From Vigna angularis (taxonomy: Eukaryota; Streptophyta; Magnoliopsida; Fabales; Fabaceae), in the NCBI RefSeq assembly GCF_016808095.1, contig NC_068979.1, positions 25,755,960 through 25,819,959 of the forward strand: 64,000 nucleotides of DNA. The letters are read 5' to 3'. Position numbers and translations under genes: made by a program. Shown in pieces: positions 34,080-47,699 of the stretch. The notes under the pieces are model-generated. The model did not search any database, was not told where the DNA came from, and was given only the letters and a program-made list of their open reading frames with translations. Numbering within the stretch: the stretch's first letter is position 1; every line of letters starts with the position of its first letter.

Positions 34080-37012
34080 GGTGTTAGTCTTATTATTAAT
34101 TATTATTTTTTAAATGACGAAGTGACTGTAAATCAAGAACTAACCAAAGAAATTATTAGGTAAACTAAAATAAAAATGGATTGTTTCGTAAGAATAATAT
34201 AAATTGCTATAATACCACCAAAAATAGACTAAGGTAAAAAATTAAATATTATAGAAACTAATTTTATAAATAAAACAAACAATTAAAAATATAATTACGT
34301 GTATCACAAAATAAGAACATACTTAATTTAAAGAGAAATCAAAATATTTCTTTTCTATTTAATTATTTCTTATATTATATATGTATCGATTGATACATAC
34401 CGATCAAACACTCAAATCAATTAGAATTAGCTAATCATCCAACTAACATAAATAGGTGAATAATCAGATTCAACATAATTAAACTATAATTAGAGTTGAT
34501 TCTAATTAGAAATTTAGTGAAAAATCTATGAATAAAATCAAAAAATATAATTCTTGAGACATTTACAAAACCTTCATCATTACAGTATCAATTGTTTAAT
34601 CTATCAAATATGAACTTACTTAACCATCAAAGTATCTTTAATAGATACACTTACTCCGTTAGAATATCTAAACAAGAAAGCAAGAAACTGAAGATTAAAA
34701 AGAAAACTATTTTAAATGAACATTCGGTCCATAAACACTTCCAGTCTATTAATTTTCTTATAGTTTCATTTTTTTAAAAAAATAGATAGTAACGTAAAAT
34801 ATAAAGTGGAATTACATCTATATTAAAATAAGCTCGCAGCACAATGTTTGTGCAAGCAATGTTCGGTCTTGGAAAATATTCCCTTCCAAATCAATCTCTT
34901 ACTGGTCAAATTTCTAATTATTAAGAGAATTATGCAAAAGAAATATTCTTGGTAAAATGGTTAAATGCACAGAAGAAACAGAAAAATATTTATGTCCATG
35001 GAATCATTAGATATGAGAATCAATAAAAATAAAAATAAAAATTAAGGATAGCAAGTTGCAGTTGGGACAAATAAAAGAAATGTCCTGTTTGGATATACAA
35101 ATCCTAAATGCATCTCCTTTGCATGAAAAAAAAAGCTGGGAAGCTTTTGAAAGGCTCTGTGAGTCATGAGCAGGACATGTTCTTTAATGAAAGAATATGA
35201 ATCAAAGAAAGAGAACTGAACCATTTACAATATGTCCATACATAAATTGTTTATCTCTCTGCTGGGTTCTTATTCTTCAATCATTTGAAACTTCCACCAT
35301 GACCTGCCATTCTCATATCATTAAAGTTCTTAGATCAAGATTCTATTTCAAGTTTCATAAATCTACAACCACTATCTAGGAATCTTTTCTTTTTCAATAT
35401 TTTCATTAGCCTCCAAGCACATTACAAAGATAAGCTACTCATAAAGTATAGATTAAGATACTAACTAGATATTTTTTAAAGTGCACATTATATCTAATGA
35501 GATGACATTTGGTAAAAAAAATTTAAGAGTTAGATATAAATTTAAATTATATGCTGGTTCTGTTAGTATTATTTTTCTTCTATAATATTCAAAATACACT
35601 AATGTTAACATATATTAAAAAAATTAGTATATTTTAAAATAACAAAATCATTTTCTATCAATATATTTTAAAAGCAAACATAATAATCTTAATAGACTTT
35701 AGTCTAGAATAGACCTGACTCCGATATTATATTAAAAACTGAACTTTAAATCTAACTCAACTCCCACAAAATCAATTTGGAAGATAAGGTTTACACTTAT
35801 AAAAACTTTAAATTGATTTTATCTCTAATTAATGTGGAATTTTTACTAATAAAAACTATTTATGAAGATTCTTATGTTAATCTTATCTTAATGAGATGAA
35901 TTAAGACACAAACTTTAACTCTGTATTTCCATTAACAATGAAAAGACTGAACAATTGGAGAAAAAATATCTCCAAGTTGTGTTTGGTGAATTCCACAAAA
36001 TTCGTGTTATTTTCTATTTTCTGGTGAACTATGATGCAAGTGGAGAGGGTCTGGATTTTTTTAAAAATGGCATCTTATTTATTTATATTAATCCCAGGAA
36101 TCAATCTTAATATTCTACTTACTAGTTGCGTCAGTTTTTTTATGCATTGTGAATATAAATAAAAGCTAAATGCAGATTAGCATCAAGCCAACATACATTT
36201 AATGAAACTGCTATTATTGTTCCTATGTTAAACAAATATGGGTATAATAAGTGTACTTGAATTGAAAGAAGAAAGAAACATCGGTTCAAATTACAATCAG
36301 TAAAGAATATTTTATTTCCTTGATAATATAAAGTATAAAACAAAAAGTTATACGTATTTAAAACTTTTTATGAATATTTTAAAATTACTTTAATCAGTAA
36401 AGTATTATTTTAATACTAAATACTAAACGTACAACATTAATTGAGAATATTTGAGTTTCCAAAAACACCAGGAAAATTAAAAAAATATTATTATTTCAAC
36501 CAAACATTGTTAATTTAATGTAATAAAAGAATTCGAGATATGTAAATAAAGTAAGAGATATGACTGTTATTTACATTTTTCTTTCATAGATTTTCTAATT
36601 TAGGTCCTTCATATGCTAATAAAGGTAAAGTTCTTAATGATTTTCAATTGTAATAAAATTAAAATTCAACTGTTTAATTTCTTCCTAGAAGGCCCTAAAA
36701 AAATATAACCAAATAATTTTTCATCTAATTCGTTAGAGAAATGGATTAAGTGTAGTCAAACATAGACAAGTGGAGAAAGGCTATTGGTTGTCAAATGATG
36801 AGGATGAACAGATCTCAAACAAAACAGAACATGATACTAAATCTTTATCATTTACTGAATTATTTAATGAAAAACAAAAACAAAAGCATTTGTTCAAGAT
36901 TTTAAGGGGGGAAAATCTTACTTTTAGCTTTAGTCAATTCTAGTGTAAAACAATAATATATGATTGATACTTGGAAGATTTGTGGTAATGGTGTTAGTTC
37001 ATTCAAATGGCA

Positions 37013-37015
<3 letters not shown>
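34080..37015. other. AT-rich spacer, no gene seen
   Basis: No coding signal, RNA gene or recognisable element found. Short open frames here are AT-rich and without domains. Confidence 0.5.

Positions 37016-37093
<78 letters not shown>
37016..37093. repeat. (AT)39 microsatellite
   Basis: A 78-bp uninterrupted AT dinucleotide array. It produces long Tyr-Ile frames on the minus strand that are artefacts. Confidence 0.98.
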
Positions 37094-37101
<8 letters not shown>

Positions 37102-38400
37102 ATGTATATGTAAAAGTAATATGCAAATGAAAACAAAAAAGAATAAAGGTAGATGGGCCATGGGTAAGTGATGGGTGTTTGTGTATGACCAAATTTGTTG
37201 CATGAAAGTTGTATTGAATTTGGTTCTTTTTTAAGCAAAAAGAAAAGTGGGTTTGTTGAAAGTGGAGAAAGAACAAACCAAAGAGAAAAAGTGTGCTCAC
37301 TTCACTATCATCTTCCTCATTCCTAAAGAGGGTAATTATAAGGAATCAATAAAAGAAGTTTAGGAGAGAAACAAAAGTATGTTAGTACAAACCCACACAA
37401 ATACATTAACAAATGAGTCATGACAAAACTTAAAATACACATGTTTCTATTGGAACCGTATGAAATCGACTTTTCTGGCTTTACGTACTCATCCAATAAT
37501 ATACTTAAAATAAATTCATACATTTTTTTATTATTGTATATGCACAAAAGTTAAATTATGCATTTAGATTGAGCTCAATGTTTATTTTAAAAAGAAGTAG
37601 ATACTTGTTTGTAAGAAAGTAAAATCTACGTCTTTTTGTAACTCTCAATTTTATTAACAAATACACTAATGTTATGCATTGAGAAATATCTTCGTATTAG
37701 TGAGTAAATTTTACATTTGTTTACGTAATAAGTATTTTATTTCTTAAATTTTTATTTTCATTAATTAATAATTTTATAAACACCTCCAGAAATTCAACTC
37801 ACGTTTCTCAAATAAAGTTTCATATTCAAATTGTGTAGAGAAGAAAAGCATATCTAAGATAGAAAAATTATTAAAGATGATGCATACATGTATTCATAGA
37901 AACGAAATCATGAATTAACATTTTTTTATTGGTTTTTTTATATTTGTAGCAATTATTCAATTCTTTTAATAATTTTTTTAATAGTTTTAATAAGAGTTAA
38001 TGAAGTATCTTTCGTCATATCAATGTTATCCTGGTTAAAAATAATTTTCGTATTACAAATTTTTAAGATGTTTTTGTTGTGTTTGGATAAGACATTTAAG
38101 AAAATAATTTATTTATTGGATAATTTAAGAATTTTTAAAATAAAATGACTTGTTTTGATGAGGAAATTGAAATTGAAAAATTTTAAGAAAGTATTTTAAA
38201 TAACTAAATTAATAGAATTTAAAATTCATTAAAAAAAAAAGAAGGAAATTGAAATTTCACAAGTTATGAAATTTTAAATTGGTTCAGATGAAAAAAGTTC
38301 GTAAGTTAAAAAATTCAACTCATATCAATCTTGAACTCAAATTGAATAATCTTGACAACTAGTTTGAGTGGACTCGATTTGACTATGAGTCCAGACTTAC
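37094..38400. other. AT-rich spacer, no gene seen
   Basis: No coding signal or clear element. Confidence 0.5.
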
Positions 38401-38404
38401 TTGA

Positions 38405-38870
38405 CTCAACCTTTTGTGAAAGCCCCAAATTAAGTCACATAAGTTGAAGGTTGAGTCATGTTAGTTTGTGTTGATTTGGCATAAATCGAAAGTTGAGTCA
38501 ACTCAGCATAAATGGAAGGTCAAGCCGATTTGGCATAAAACGGAGATCGAGTTAGTCGGGGCTGAAGGAAAGCCAAGTCAGTCGGAGCTGAAGATCAACT
38601 CGAGTTAGTTAGGGTCAAAGGTCAACTTTAGTCAATTCAGGTCATAAGTTAAGTTGAGTCAGTCCGGACTAAAGGACAAATAGAGCTTGTTTGGGCTGAA
38701 GGTCGAGTCGAGTCGACCTGACTGAATGTCAAGCCTAGTCAATCCTGGTCGAAGGTTGAGCCATGTCTGTCAGGACAAAAGGTGAGATGAGTCCATCTAG
38801 GCAAAAGTTGAGATGAGTCATCCCAGATTGAAGGTTGAGCTAACTAACTCGGGTCGAAGAATAGAGTTGT
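38405..38870. repeat. Degenerate minisatellite rich in GGTYGAGTCR
   Basis: About 12 to 14 imperfect units of 30-45 bp, built from GAAGGTCGAGTCGAGTCAGTC and GGGCTGAAGG-type segments. GC content is clearly higher than in the flanks. No reading frame survives across it. It begins and ends abruptly in AT-rich DNA. Confidence 0.75.
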
Positions 38871-38879
38871 GTTTAGCTT

Positions 38880-40448
38880 AAAATAAAAAATAAATTGTTT
38901 TGTCCAAAAAAAAAGTCAAAATCTAAAATATTTTAATTGCTCAATCCAAACAATTTATTTTATAAATAGAAAAAAATTCAATAATATTTAATTTTTTAAA
39001 TTGTTAAAATTTCATCATTCAAAAAACATGCTTAAGATATTGATTAATATTTTTCTTGATAATTTTTAATATTGTACAAATTATAAGTATTATCTCACAA
39101 TGTAACTCGAAATATTATTTTAAATAAATAATCACCTTTTTTGTAATGATGTGTTTTTTTAAATTAATGATTAATCTTAATAAAACACAAAATTTTAATT
39201 ATTTGAAGTATTCTTATTAAATAAAAATAAAGTAAAGAACACACATATATATAACATGTAAGTTATTACAATCAACCAACACACTCATAATTCAATTATC
39301 AATATTTTACACTCACACCTAATGTATTATTTTGGAAGATTAATATTAATTTGAAAAATATCAACACTTGATCCATGAAGATTATATTAAAAACTTATTC
39401 TCAGCTCCTACTTTATGATGATACATTGCACTTATTATATTATAGCCCAATGCAAGATTATTTTCCAGTTCTCATCATCTTATTGTTTTAATGATTTAAT
39501 TTATATGATCAATTTTATTCTACAGGATCAAATTATCAAAAAAGTTAAAATATTTCCTTTATATAACAAGTCTGATCTTTAATCTCTAATCCTTAAAGAT
39601 TACGAATTTTTCTTCAGTATTCTTTACAACAATGTAAAAAAAAAACATCACTAAAGAATCATACAATTAAGATATATTATTACATATTTATACACTTATA
39701 TTTTTCACGAACATATTTTCTTTCATATTATATACCACATGTTAATTAAATAACATCTTTAAATATTTTTATTTATTTATACAAATATAAACATAATGCT
39801 TCATCAACTTTAAAACATATCAATCTTATTATATAAAAATCCAACTTAATGATACAATTTTCATTTGAACCAAATTCAACAAAAGAACTTTAAATTTAAG
39901 CAAGAATAATCAACTAATTAAATGAGAATTCATAAAAAGAAATTACATATATCTTTATTTCTTTTTCATTTAAGTAAGAATATATTGCTTATTTGAAAAA
40001 AAAAATACATTTTATAACAACTCAAAACATCACAAAACCTATTTTATCATGTCTAATTTCTTTAATAAGTTTAAAATAACATTTTACACCACACTTATGC
40101 TTCTAAACTTGTATAACATTAGCCTAACTCAATTTGACTACTCAAAAAAATAAGATACACAATATAGCCATAGGACAAACACTATGCAAAGATTAGCTAT
40201 ATTCATATAATATAATGAAAACTCATTTTAACTAAATCAATCAAATATGATTATTTCAAACATACAATTCATAATCAATAACCAATATTAAAAATTAGTG
40301 CTGTACTCTTCAACAAAACTTTTCATTTTTCCAATCTTTATTTCAAATTATCGTAAAACTTATTTCAACTCAAAAATTTAATTACAAGTCAATATCTAAA
40401 TAGGTTTATATGAAGTAAATTTGTCAATTTTGTTAAAAAGTAGACTTT
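38880..40448. other. AT-rich spacer, no gene seen
   Basis: No coding signal or clear element. Confidence 0.5.
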
Positions 40449-40779
40449 TATAGTATATAAATGGGTGCAAAACCTCATATTACAAACCATTTTTGTGGGG
40501 TTGAGTTAGACTTAAAGTCCACTTCTTAACATGATATTAAAGCCAGATTAGACCCTATCCTAGCGAGATTTGTGTTGACATAGTTTCACCCGCTATCGGA
40601 CCACCCATTAATGTTTAGTCTCACGTTCGAGATATACATACCTTGCTATGAGGGAATTGTGTTGGAAGTCTCACGTCGAATAGAGATAAAACCAATTTAT
40701 TGTATATAAGTGAGTGCAAATCTCACCTTACAAGCTAGTTTTATAAAATTGAGTTAGCTTTAAAGTTTATTTTTTAACA
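40449..40779 (+). mobile_element. TRIM element with two LTRs and primer-binding site
   Basis: The right LTR (40670-40779, 110 bp) starts TGTTGGAAGTC and ends TTAACA. The left LTR (about 40449-40531) matches its second half (TATATAAATGGGTGCAAAACC, TTGAGTTAGACTTAAAG) and has lost its first part. Directly after the left LTR comes TGATATTAAAGCCAGA, a decayed copy of the TGGTATCAGAGCC primer-binding site. The inner part is about 138 bp and non-coding. TRIMs are small non-autonomous LTR elements. A related, older copy is at 10178-10516. Confidence 0.7.
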
Positions 40780-40990
40780 AAATTTATTTATATTTATTAA
40801 TGTGTTCGTATAAGGAAAGATAAAAATGTAAAGCAAAATTTAAAAAAATTCTAAACTTTCTTATCAAGAACCTAATTCATAAACAAAATATATTACTACA
40901 AACTCATATATTAGTCTATTTAACTCAGATGTTAACTTCATATAGAAAAAAATATACGTACAAACTATAACATAGAAAAAAATGTGAATG

Positions 40991-40993
<3 letters not shown>

Positions 40994-41039
<46 letters not shown>
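40994..41039. repeat. AT microsatellite, 46 bp
   Basis: Uninterrupted AT dinucleotide array. Confidence 0.97.
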
Positions 41040-41040
<1 letters not shown>

Positions 41041-41394
41041 CAATTTAATTTTTAATAATATGTAATTCTAAAAATTTATTTGCAATTAATTGACTTTTTT
41101 ATAGACAAATTTAAGTGCATTATTATAAGTCGTTTGTTATAATTTAATCAAACTTAAGTGTAATACTAACGTATTTTTTTTAACATTTAAATCACTTTAT
41201 TAACAAATGTTTCATGAATGGTAAAGGTTGAATAAAGATACTGACATTAATGCAACTTTAGAATAGATATTTAACTTTTTTTCAACAGAAAGAAGAAAAT
41301 GAATATCATATAATATTAGAGACAAAACAGTCATTTCCAATTACGAGGACTAAAAAATTTTCTTTTTTAAAATCTACATTTTATTGATACTAAA

Positions 41395-41397
<3 letters not shown>

Positions 41398-41467
<70 letters not shown>
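41398..41467. repeat. AT microsatellite, 70 bp
   Basis: Uninterrupted AT dinucleotide array. Confidence 0.97.
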
Positions 41468-41470
<3 letters not shown>

Positions 41471-42469
41471 TGTATTTAAATTAATATTTTTATAAGAAAA
41501 TTGTTTATCATTATCTAATTCATAAGTAGGAAGGTAAGTAAAATCTAACTAATAATTATTTTTGGCAAAGATTAAACTCAAACGACAGAAATTAAAACGA
41601 AAATATAAAAGTGTTTTTAAGTAGTTTAAATATAAAATAAAATAAATAAACATATGCAACTTAAAAATTGAACAAAAACTGCAAAATCTTCATAATTTAA
41701 AGATCAAACTTGCAGAAAGAATATAAAACCATCAATAAATTATTAAGTAACAAACATGTAAAAATCAAGTAATTAAACATATTCAAATTGAAAAGGGAAC
41801 GAAAACGGTAGATTTTTAATATTTGTATCATTTATTTAATGTAATTATTTAATTTTTTTCTCAAAATAAATACTTATTTTATTTAAAAAATTCAATGTGA
41901 TTTCTTTGGTGAAATTGTTGTTAATATAATTTCAAATGTGACAAGTCATTATCTTGTTTTTTTCCTGAGTTTTTCTGGATTTTTTTTCTTCATTGCACAT
42001 TCACTCATTGTCTTATCTAAATATCAGTACTGCAAATGGAATGTTGTGGTTGGTGGTAGATGATACTCGGGCAAACTCCCAAATTTTTAAAATTTTGTTT
42101 ATGTATAAGGTGAATTTATAAAAATTAAATTATATCATTTTTTATTTTTTATTAAAATGCGTCATTTGATATTAATAAATAGTAAAAAATAAAATGAAAT
42201 ATAATAAATAATAAAATAACTTATTAAAGTATTTTTTTTATTTTCTCTTTATTTACTTCTTGAGTTACTTATTAGTCTTCATCTCAATTTTTATATGTTC
42301 TCTTTTTTTTTAAAAAAAAAAAAGCTAAACACAATCATTATTTATGCTCTATTTTTTTTAAGAGTTTCATTTCATTCTTAAAAGAAAAAATTTGTACTTA
42401 CATAATCAAAAATAAAATCAAAACTTGATTACTATTGTATTTATAAACATATTTTAATATTTGTAGGTC

Positions 42470-43125
42470 TTTACCTAAAAGGGGTTGGGTATGCCTAGTG
42501 GCCCAATGTTTTGTTTACCTAAATCGATGGTTATCTAAATCTGGCTAAGTTATGTAGCATAGGGTTCGTTAATATCTTCGAGAGTCGATAAGTGGTATAT
42601 GGTACTTGTAAAAAGTATGGTGCTCTTCGCACATGGTAATAAGGTACCTGTAGGCCGCACCAGACTCTAGTAGATAATGCACATTGATAGTCGGCATTCG
42701 GTATTTGTATACAACATTGGATCTTTGGGAGGGTATTCACAACATTCGACACTCGACATCAGGTACTAGACCTTCACAGGAAGTACGTAGGGGGTATTAA
42801 GTAGGCGGTACTTGGTAGGAGGTGCTCAGTAGGCAATATTTGGTGTGCAAAACCTATCCTTCAGGTAGATGTTGGTCTGTGAAGAACTATTACCTTTGCT
42901 AGACTTGGTTCTTGGTAATCGATATGTAGGATGTGTTGTACATCTAATTGTCGTTAGAGGTTATTACTAATAAGGCTGAAGGGTCTTCAGTCATATATTA
43001 TAAATCAGTCTCCAAGTCTTTCCATATCCTAAAGGCATGCAAAGAGTTTTAGTAGATGAGTAATACTCGAAGTTTTTAGTTGAGTTGTGGGATTATGATG
43101 TTAATACATGGCAGTCGCACTACAC
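42470..43125. other. Unexplained GC-shifted island with GGTACTTGGTAGG-like repeats
   Basis: About 650 bp with clearly higher GC than its flanks and many short variants of GGTACT/GTAGG and GGTATTC/GGTATTTG, densest at 42600-42850 (for example AAGTAGGCGGTACTTGGTAG). No open frame with a recognisable domain and no terminal repeats were found. It may be part of a decayed LTR or a dispersed repeat. Confidence 0.5.
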
Positions 43126-45637
43126 AGTTTTACAAATAATTTGCAAAAAAAATTTGTATTATATTTGATTGTAACCTTACAAGTAATTTTTGTGAAATAT
43201 TATTTTCATAGTGTACTATTTTTTCTGTCTCATGAGTCTTTTGTATGATATTGTTTTATAAATATAAAAGGAAAAATTATATTATTTTTCATAATCTATT
43301 TAAATTGTAACTTGACTATCATATAATTTTTCTTTTAATAATGATATCCCTCCATATTTAATTTGATTATGATAATTCATTTTTTTATGTCAATTTTTGG
43401 TAAGAATATGGAAGTTAAGGACATTTTACTTGTTTGATAACTTAATTCATCTTCTTTTTTTAGTTTTTCCAATTTCTACAAGTACAAGATAATTTTCTAC
43501 CATAAAAATTATCAAAATAGGGTTGCAAAAATAAAATGGAAAATAAATTTCTTACAAATAACAATTATTTACATTGAAAAAGAAATAACTAAAATTTATA
43601 GCTTTAATTTAATGATTGATGAATAATACAAAAATATAAAGGAATGAAGAACAAGTTTAAACATGTATGATTTTTTTTATAGTTATAAATTAACTAAATT
43701 ATGTTTTCATTTGTAGTATTAGTAACAATGATTAAATACATAAACTTTTCGTCTCCAAAATTATTGGTAGGGTCAATCTCTGTCTCTAATATAACAAGTG
43801 AAAGCAAATATGCTCCTTCTTAAACCTCATCGTCAAATTCAACGTCAATTCCACTTTCCTTCCTATTATATATCCTTCAAAACTTACCAGTGACCTTCTA
43901 AATAATATTAGTACTCATTTAACATATTATATCATGTTAAAATTCTTTTAAATAAAATAAAATTAAAAAAAATAAAAATCCCATTAGTCCACAAATATTA
44001 AACAAATGTTAGAACCAAAATACTAATTAAATAAAAAAATAGAAAACAAAAATATTAAATAAGGATAAATTAAAATTACAATTTAACTAAGTGCACACCA
44101 ACTAATCAAGTTCAAGTTCTAATACTAAAAGAAAAAAAGATGAACTCTAATAGTTGAATAATTGAAAACGAAAAACGCATGTCAATTTCCCAGCCATAAA
44201 AGATGCATATAATTGGGTAAAAATCTGGCAAATCACTTTTTGATAGAATCTCACGACCCAAAAACTCTATTCATAGAATCAACTTTCAAAGAATAAACTA
44301 TCTCACATGTCGGCCATTGTAGAGTTAAGTGCAGGTTGCACTCGAACAATTGTTGAACCAGAATAATCATTACAGTTCTTTTCCCTTTGGATTTAACATT
44401 ACAAACACAATCTTATATTGTGTACAACAACATTTAAATTCAAATTTTGTAATCAGTCTAATACTTATATAGGTTTTAAGTAGGTTCAAATTAACTAAAG
44501 TAATGTTTGTATTTCAGAATCTTTACATATCTCACTATGTACTTCCTTTCTCCTTTCAACCTATTTTTTTGGTACAAAATCAATAGTGTTTTCTTTTATT
44601 CAAAAGCATACATTGCTAATATTCATTATAGATAGTACAAAATTTATGTCAAATACAACCTTGAATCTCATCTTGATCATTCAACATTTATCATCAAAAC
44701 CAGTATCAAATCGGATGATGCTAACTTAACCTATCACAAGTTGAACTATCCCAATAATGAATACTCCTCAACAAAATCTACACAAATTATTACATAACAC
44801 TCATAGCTTGTGTCACCAGAAATTCCCAAACCTTCACTTTTAAACATGATTTAAGATATACATTTTTTATTCCTCAAATCATATAATATAATATATCATA
44901 AAGGTTTTTAAGATTTATTTTGAAATTTCTTTCAATACACAAATTTTAGAAAATACTTGTTTTTCTAAGTTTTTATTTAGAGTTTAATTCTTACAACTGA
45001 AAACTTACAAAAATTGAACAAATATATTTCTTTTTTTGTTCTTATACCTTTAATACCAAATAAAGATCTCCAACAATCAACTTTATACCTTTTATAACTT
45101 ACAAATCTCATTTGAAATGGAATCATTTACAAATCCCAAACGTTTAAGAGAGAATTAAAATCCAACTCCTTCTGACTACTTCATTGGGTGTTTTATATAC
45201 TACCACATATCTAAAACCAAATTGAATAGTTCGAAATATTCTTATACTAAGTGTTTATTTATACAATTTTAATAGAGTGAAAAACTTTGATTAAAATCAC
45301 TAAATTACCACACGAAAAAAAATATTTTATTTAGTATCATTTTTATTAGAGTGAAAAAACTTTTAATTAAAATATTACCTTACTACCATGAAAATAAAGA
45401 AGCTCAAGTCCATATACAAAACCACACATAGAAAACAACATTCATTCAATTAGAAAGTTTTACTGACAAAACCACCAACTTCTCAACCTCTCCAACAATT
45501 AACAACCTCCAAAACCTACTATTAAACCCTAGGAACAAAGACAACAGAACATCACATAAAAGACATTAACTAAACCCTATTTCATTACTACTAAATAAAA
45601 ACAATACAAGAACACAGCAAACTTTCTAATGAAGTAC
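43126..45637. other. AT-rich spacer downstream of CYP78A, no gene seen
   Basis: No coding signal found. The last few hundred bases probably include the 3' UTR of the P450 gene. Confidence 0.5.
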
Positions 45638-47524
45638 TTAAACAGCAACCCTAGGCACAACTTTGCAAGACAGTGGCTTCTTCATCTCCATGGAAAGCTT
45701 GAGTCGCTCTTCCAAATCCACAGCACCATCATCAGAAGCAACCCATTCAAAACTCTGAAGGAGCTGAGCAAGCCAGAGATGAACAGAGGCCAAGCCCATG
45801 GCCTTCCCAGGACACACTCTTCTCCCAGACCCAAATGGAGCCAACCTCAAATCATTTCCCATTATGCTCACATCCTCCTCAATGAACCGCTCCGGTTTGA
45901 ACTTCTCCGGTTCAGCCCACACCCTCTCGTCGTGCGTGATTGCCCACATGTTCACCATCGCCGTCGTGCCCTTTGGAATGTGCTTGTCTCCCACAGTCAC
46001 ATCATGCACCGCCAAACGAGCCCACGACAGCAAAGGGCCCGGTGGGTGCACCCTTAGAGCCTCCTTCACAATGCACTGAAGGTATTGCAGGTTCGGAATG
46101 TCTGCATCAGAAACCAGTCTTGAGGATCCGCACACACTGTCTATTTCGCTTTGAGCCTTTGCTTGTATCTCAGGGTGGAGAACCATCCTCGCCAAAATCC
46201 ACTCCAGTAGAATTGCCACTGTGTCTGTTCCCCTGAAAATCATTTCCTGAGATCCACTCCCAAGTTAGAACACCATAGAATAATCAAAATAATACTTAAA
46301 TCTAAATGTACTAATATGTCTTTAATTAGAAAATAAATCTCAATCTTCATGTTTATTTCGAAAAATCTTCTGTTTCTTATTCTTTTCTCAGATCTTTTTG
46401 ATTCTCTTGATAAAAATACATTGATAACTGACATGCAAACATAAATATAAACAAATCAAAGCTTCATTTCAAATTTACTGTGACAATTCATCAACATGCA
46501 AAACGAGAACAAACAAGTCCTCTAGAAAACCATTACTATGACGTGACATCAAAAGGAAAGATGATAAATCACTTACCCAAAGCACTGCAATCATATCAGC
46601 CTGGCTGAGTTTGTTTTCGTTTTCCAAATCAAGCAACACATCAACGAAATCAGACATCGCTTCATCTTTCACATACTCACCCTTCTCCCTCTTCACCCTA
46701 TGTTCCTCAATGATCTTCCCAACAAAAGTATTAACCTTTTCAACCAAATTCCTGCACCTCTTCCTCACACCCTGCAAATCCAACCACCCCAGCAACGGAA
46801 AATGGTCGCTCCAGTTAAACACACCCAAAAGCTCATACCCTTCACTCACCAACGCCTCAAGCTCAGTCCCCTCACCCTCATAAAACCCATAACACTTCCC
46901 AAAAACGGTCATTATTACATTGTTCAACGACCCCAAATGAAGTACCTTTCTAACCTCCACGTGTCTGTTCTCACTCATAACCTTTTTCAGTTCTTCTACT
47001 ATTTTCAACCCCACCTCACATCGGAACCCTTGGAATCCGGCTATTCTCTTTGGAGAAAAGAGGTGGAGAGCGGATATTCTCCTCAGGTTCCTCCAGTACT
47101 CTCCGTATGGTGCGAACCCCATAGCACGATAAAACAGAAGCTCGTAAGCAGATTCCTTCACCGGTCTATCAGCAAAACCAGTACTCCCCAGAATCTCCTT
47201 AGCAGTTTCTGGTTCGCTGGAAATAACAAACCGGGTTAAGCCGATGGAGAAAGCCATGAGCTTCTCCGCACTGTGGGAGCGAGCCAGTTTGGCCAACTCC
47301 CGGTGAGGAGTTAAACCGGTAAAGACTCCGAGCAGGGCCGTTACTGGACCAGGGATAATGGTTCGGGCCGATGACTTGGACAGAGCCCAGGCAAGGCCCC
47401 CAGGAGTAAGGAAAATGGTGAAAAGGAAAGTGAAGAGGATAACACACAGAACTGCTTGAACAGAGAGAACGGGAAGTTGAACAAGTTCAGGAAAGAACAA
47501 AAGGTGATGAAAATCTGGTGACAT
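45638..47524 (-). CDS. CYP78A: Cytochrome P450, CYP78A family, two exons, 518 residues
   Basis: Exon 1 is 46577-47524 (316 codons, donor TTTGG|GTAAGT). Exon 2 is 45638-46246 (acceptor CTCAG|GAAATG, stop TAA). The single intron lies just before the I-helix, as usual in CYP78A. The protein has an N-terminal hydrophobic anchor (about residues 17-40), proline hinge IIPGP (56-60), family block [16 protein letters not shown]-helix FRGTDT (320-325), K-helix EALR (378-381), FKPERF, and haem loop [10 protein letters not shown] with Cys461 as iron ligand. Length and motifs are complete. CYP78A enzymes (for example KLU/CYP78A5) sit in the endoplasmic reticulum and act non-cell-autonomously on organ and seed size; their substrate is not settled. 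The exact subfamily cannot be fixed by eye. No damage is seen. Confidence 0.96.
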
Positions 47525-47658
47525 TTTTTGGTTGTGGTGTTGTGGATGTGAAAAGAAAATGATAGAGAAAAAAAGGACAGAGATGCAAGAGAGATGAAGA
47601 GAAAGTTATGCTGGAAGGAAGGAGTCCTGAATGGTATGAAAGGTTACTGGGTTACTAG

Positions 47659-47666
47659 TTATATAG
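47659..47666 (-). promoter_or_regulatory. TATA box of CYP78A
   Basis: CTATATAA on the minus strand lies about 135 bp upstream of the ATG, followed by a purine-rich leader. Position and sequence suit a core promoter. Confidence 0.6.
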
Positions 47667-47699
47667 AAGGTGGATGAGTGGTGTGGTTAAAACATTCAT

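Larger units (their letters stand above)
40780..42465. other. AT-rich spacer with two AT microsatellites
   Basis: No coding signal. The microsatellites at 40994-41039 and 41398-41467 are listed separately. Confidence 0.5.

Noticed and set aside
36902..37300. Tyr-Ile-rich frames on the minus strand
   Set aside because: They are produced by the AT microsatellite and have no coding meaning.
45629..46236. Several plus-strand frames opposite the P450 exon 2
   Set aside because: They are antisense shadows of CYP78A, which has complete motifs and splice sites on the minus strand.
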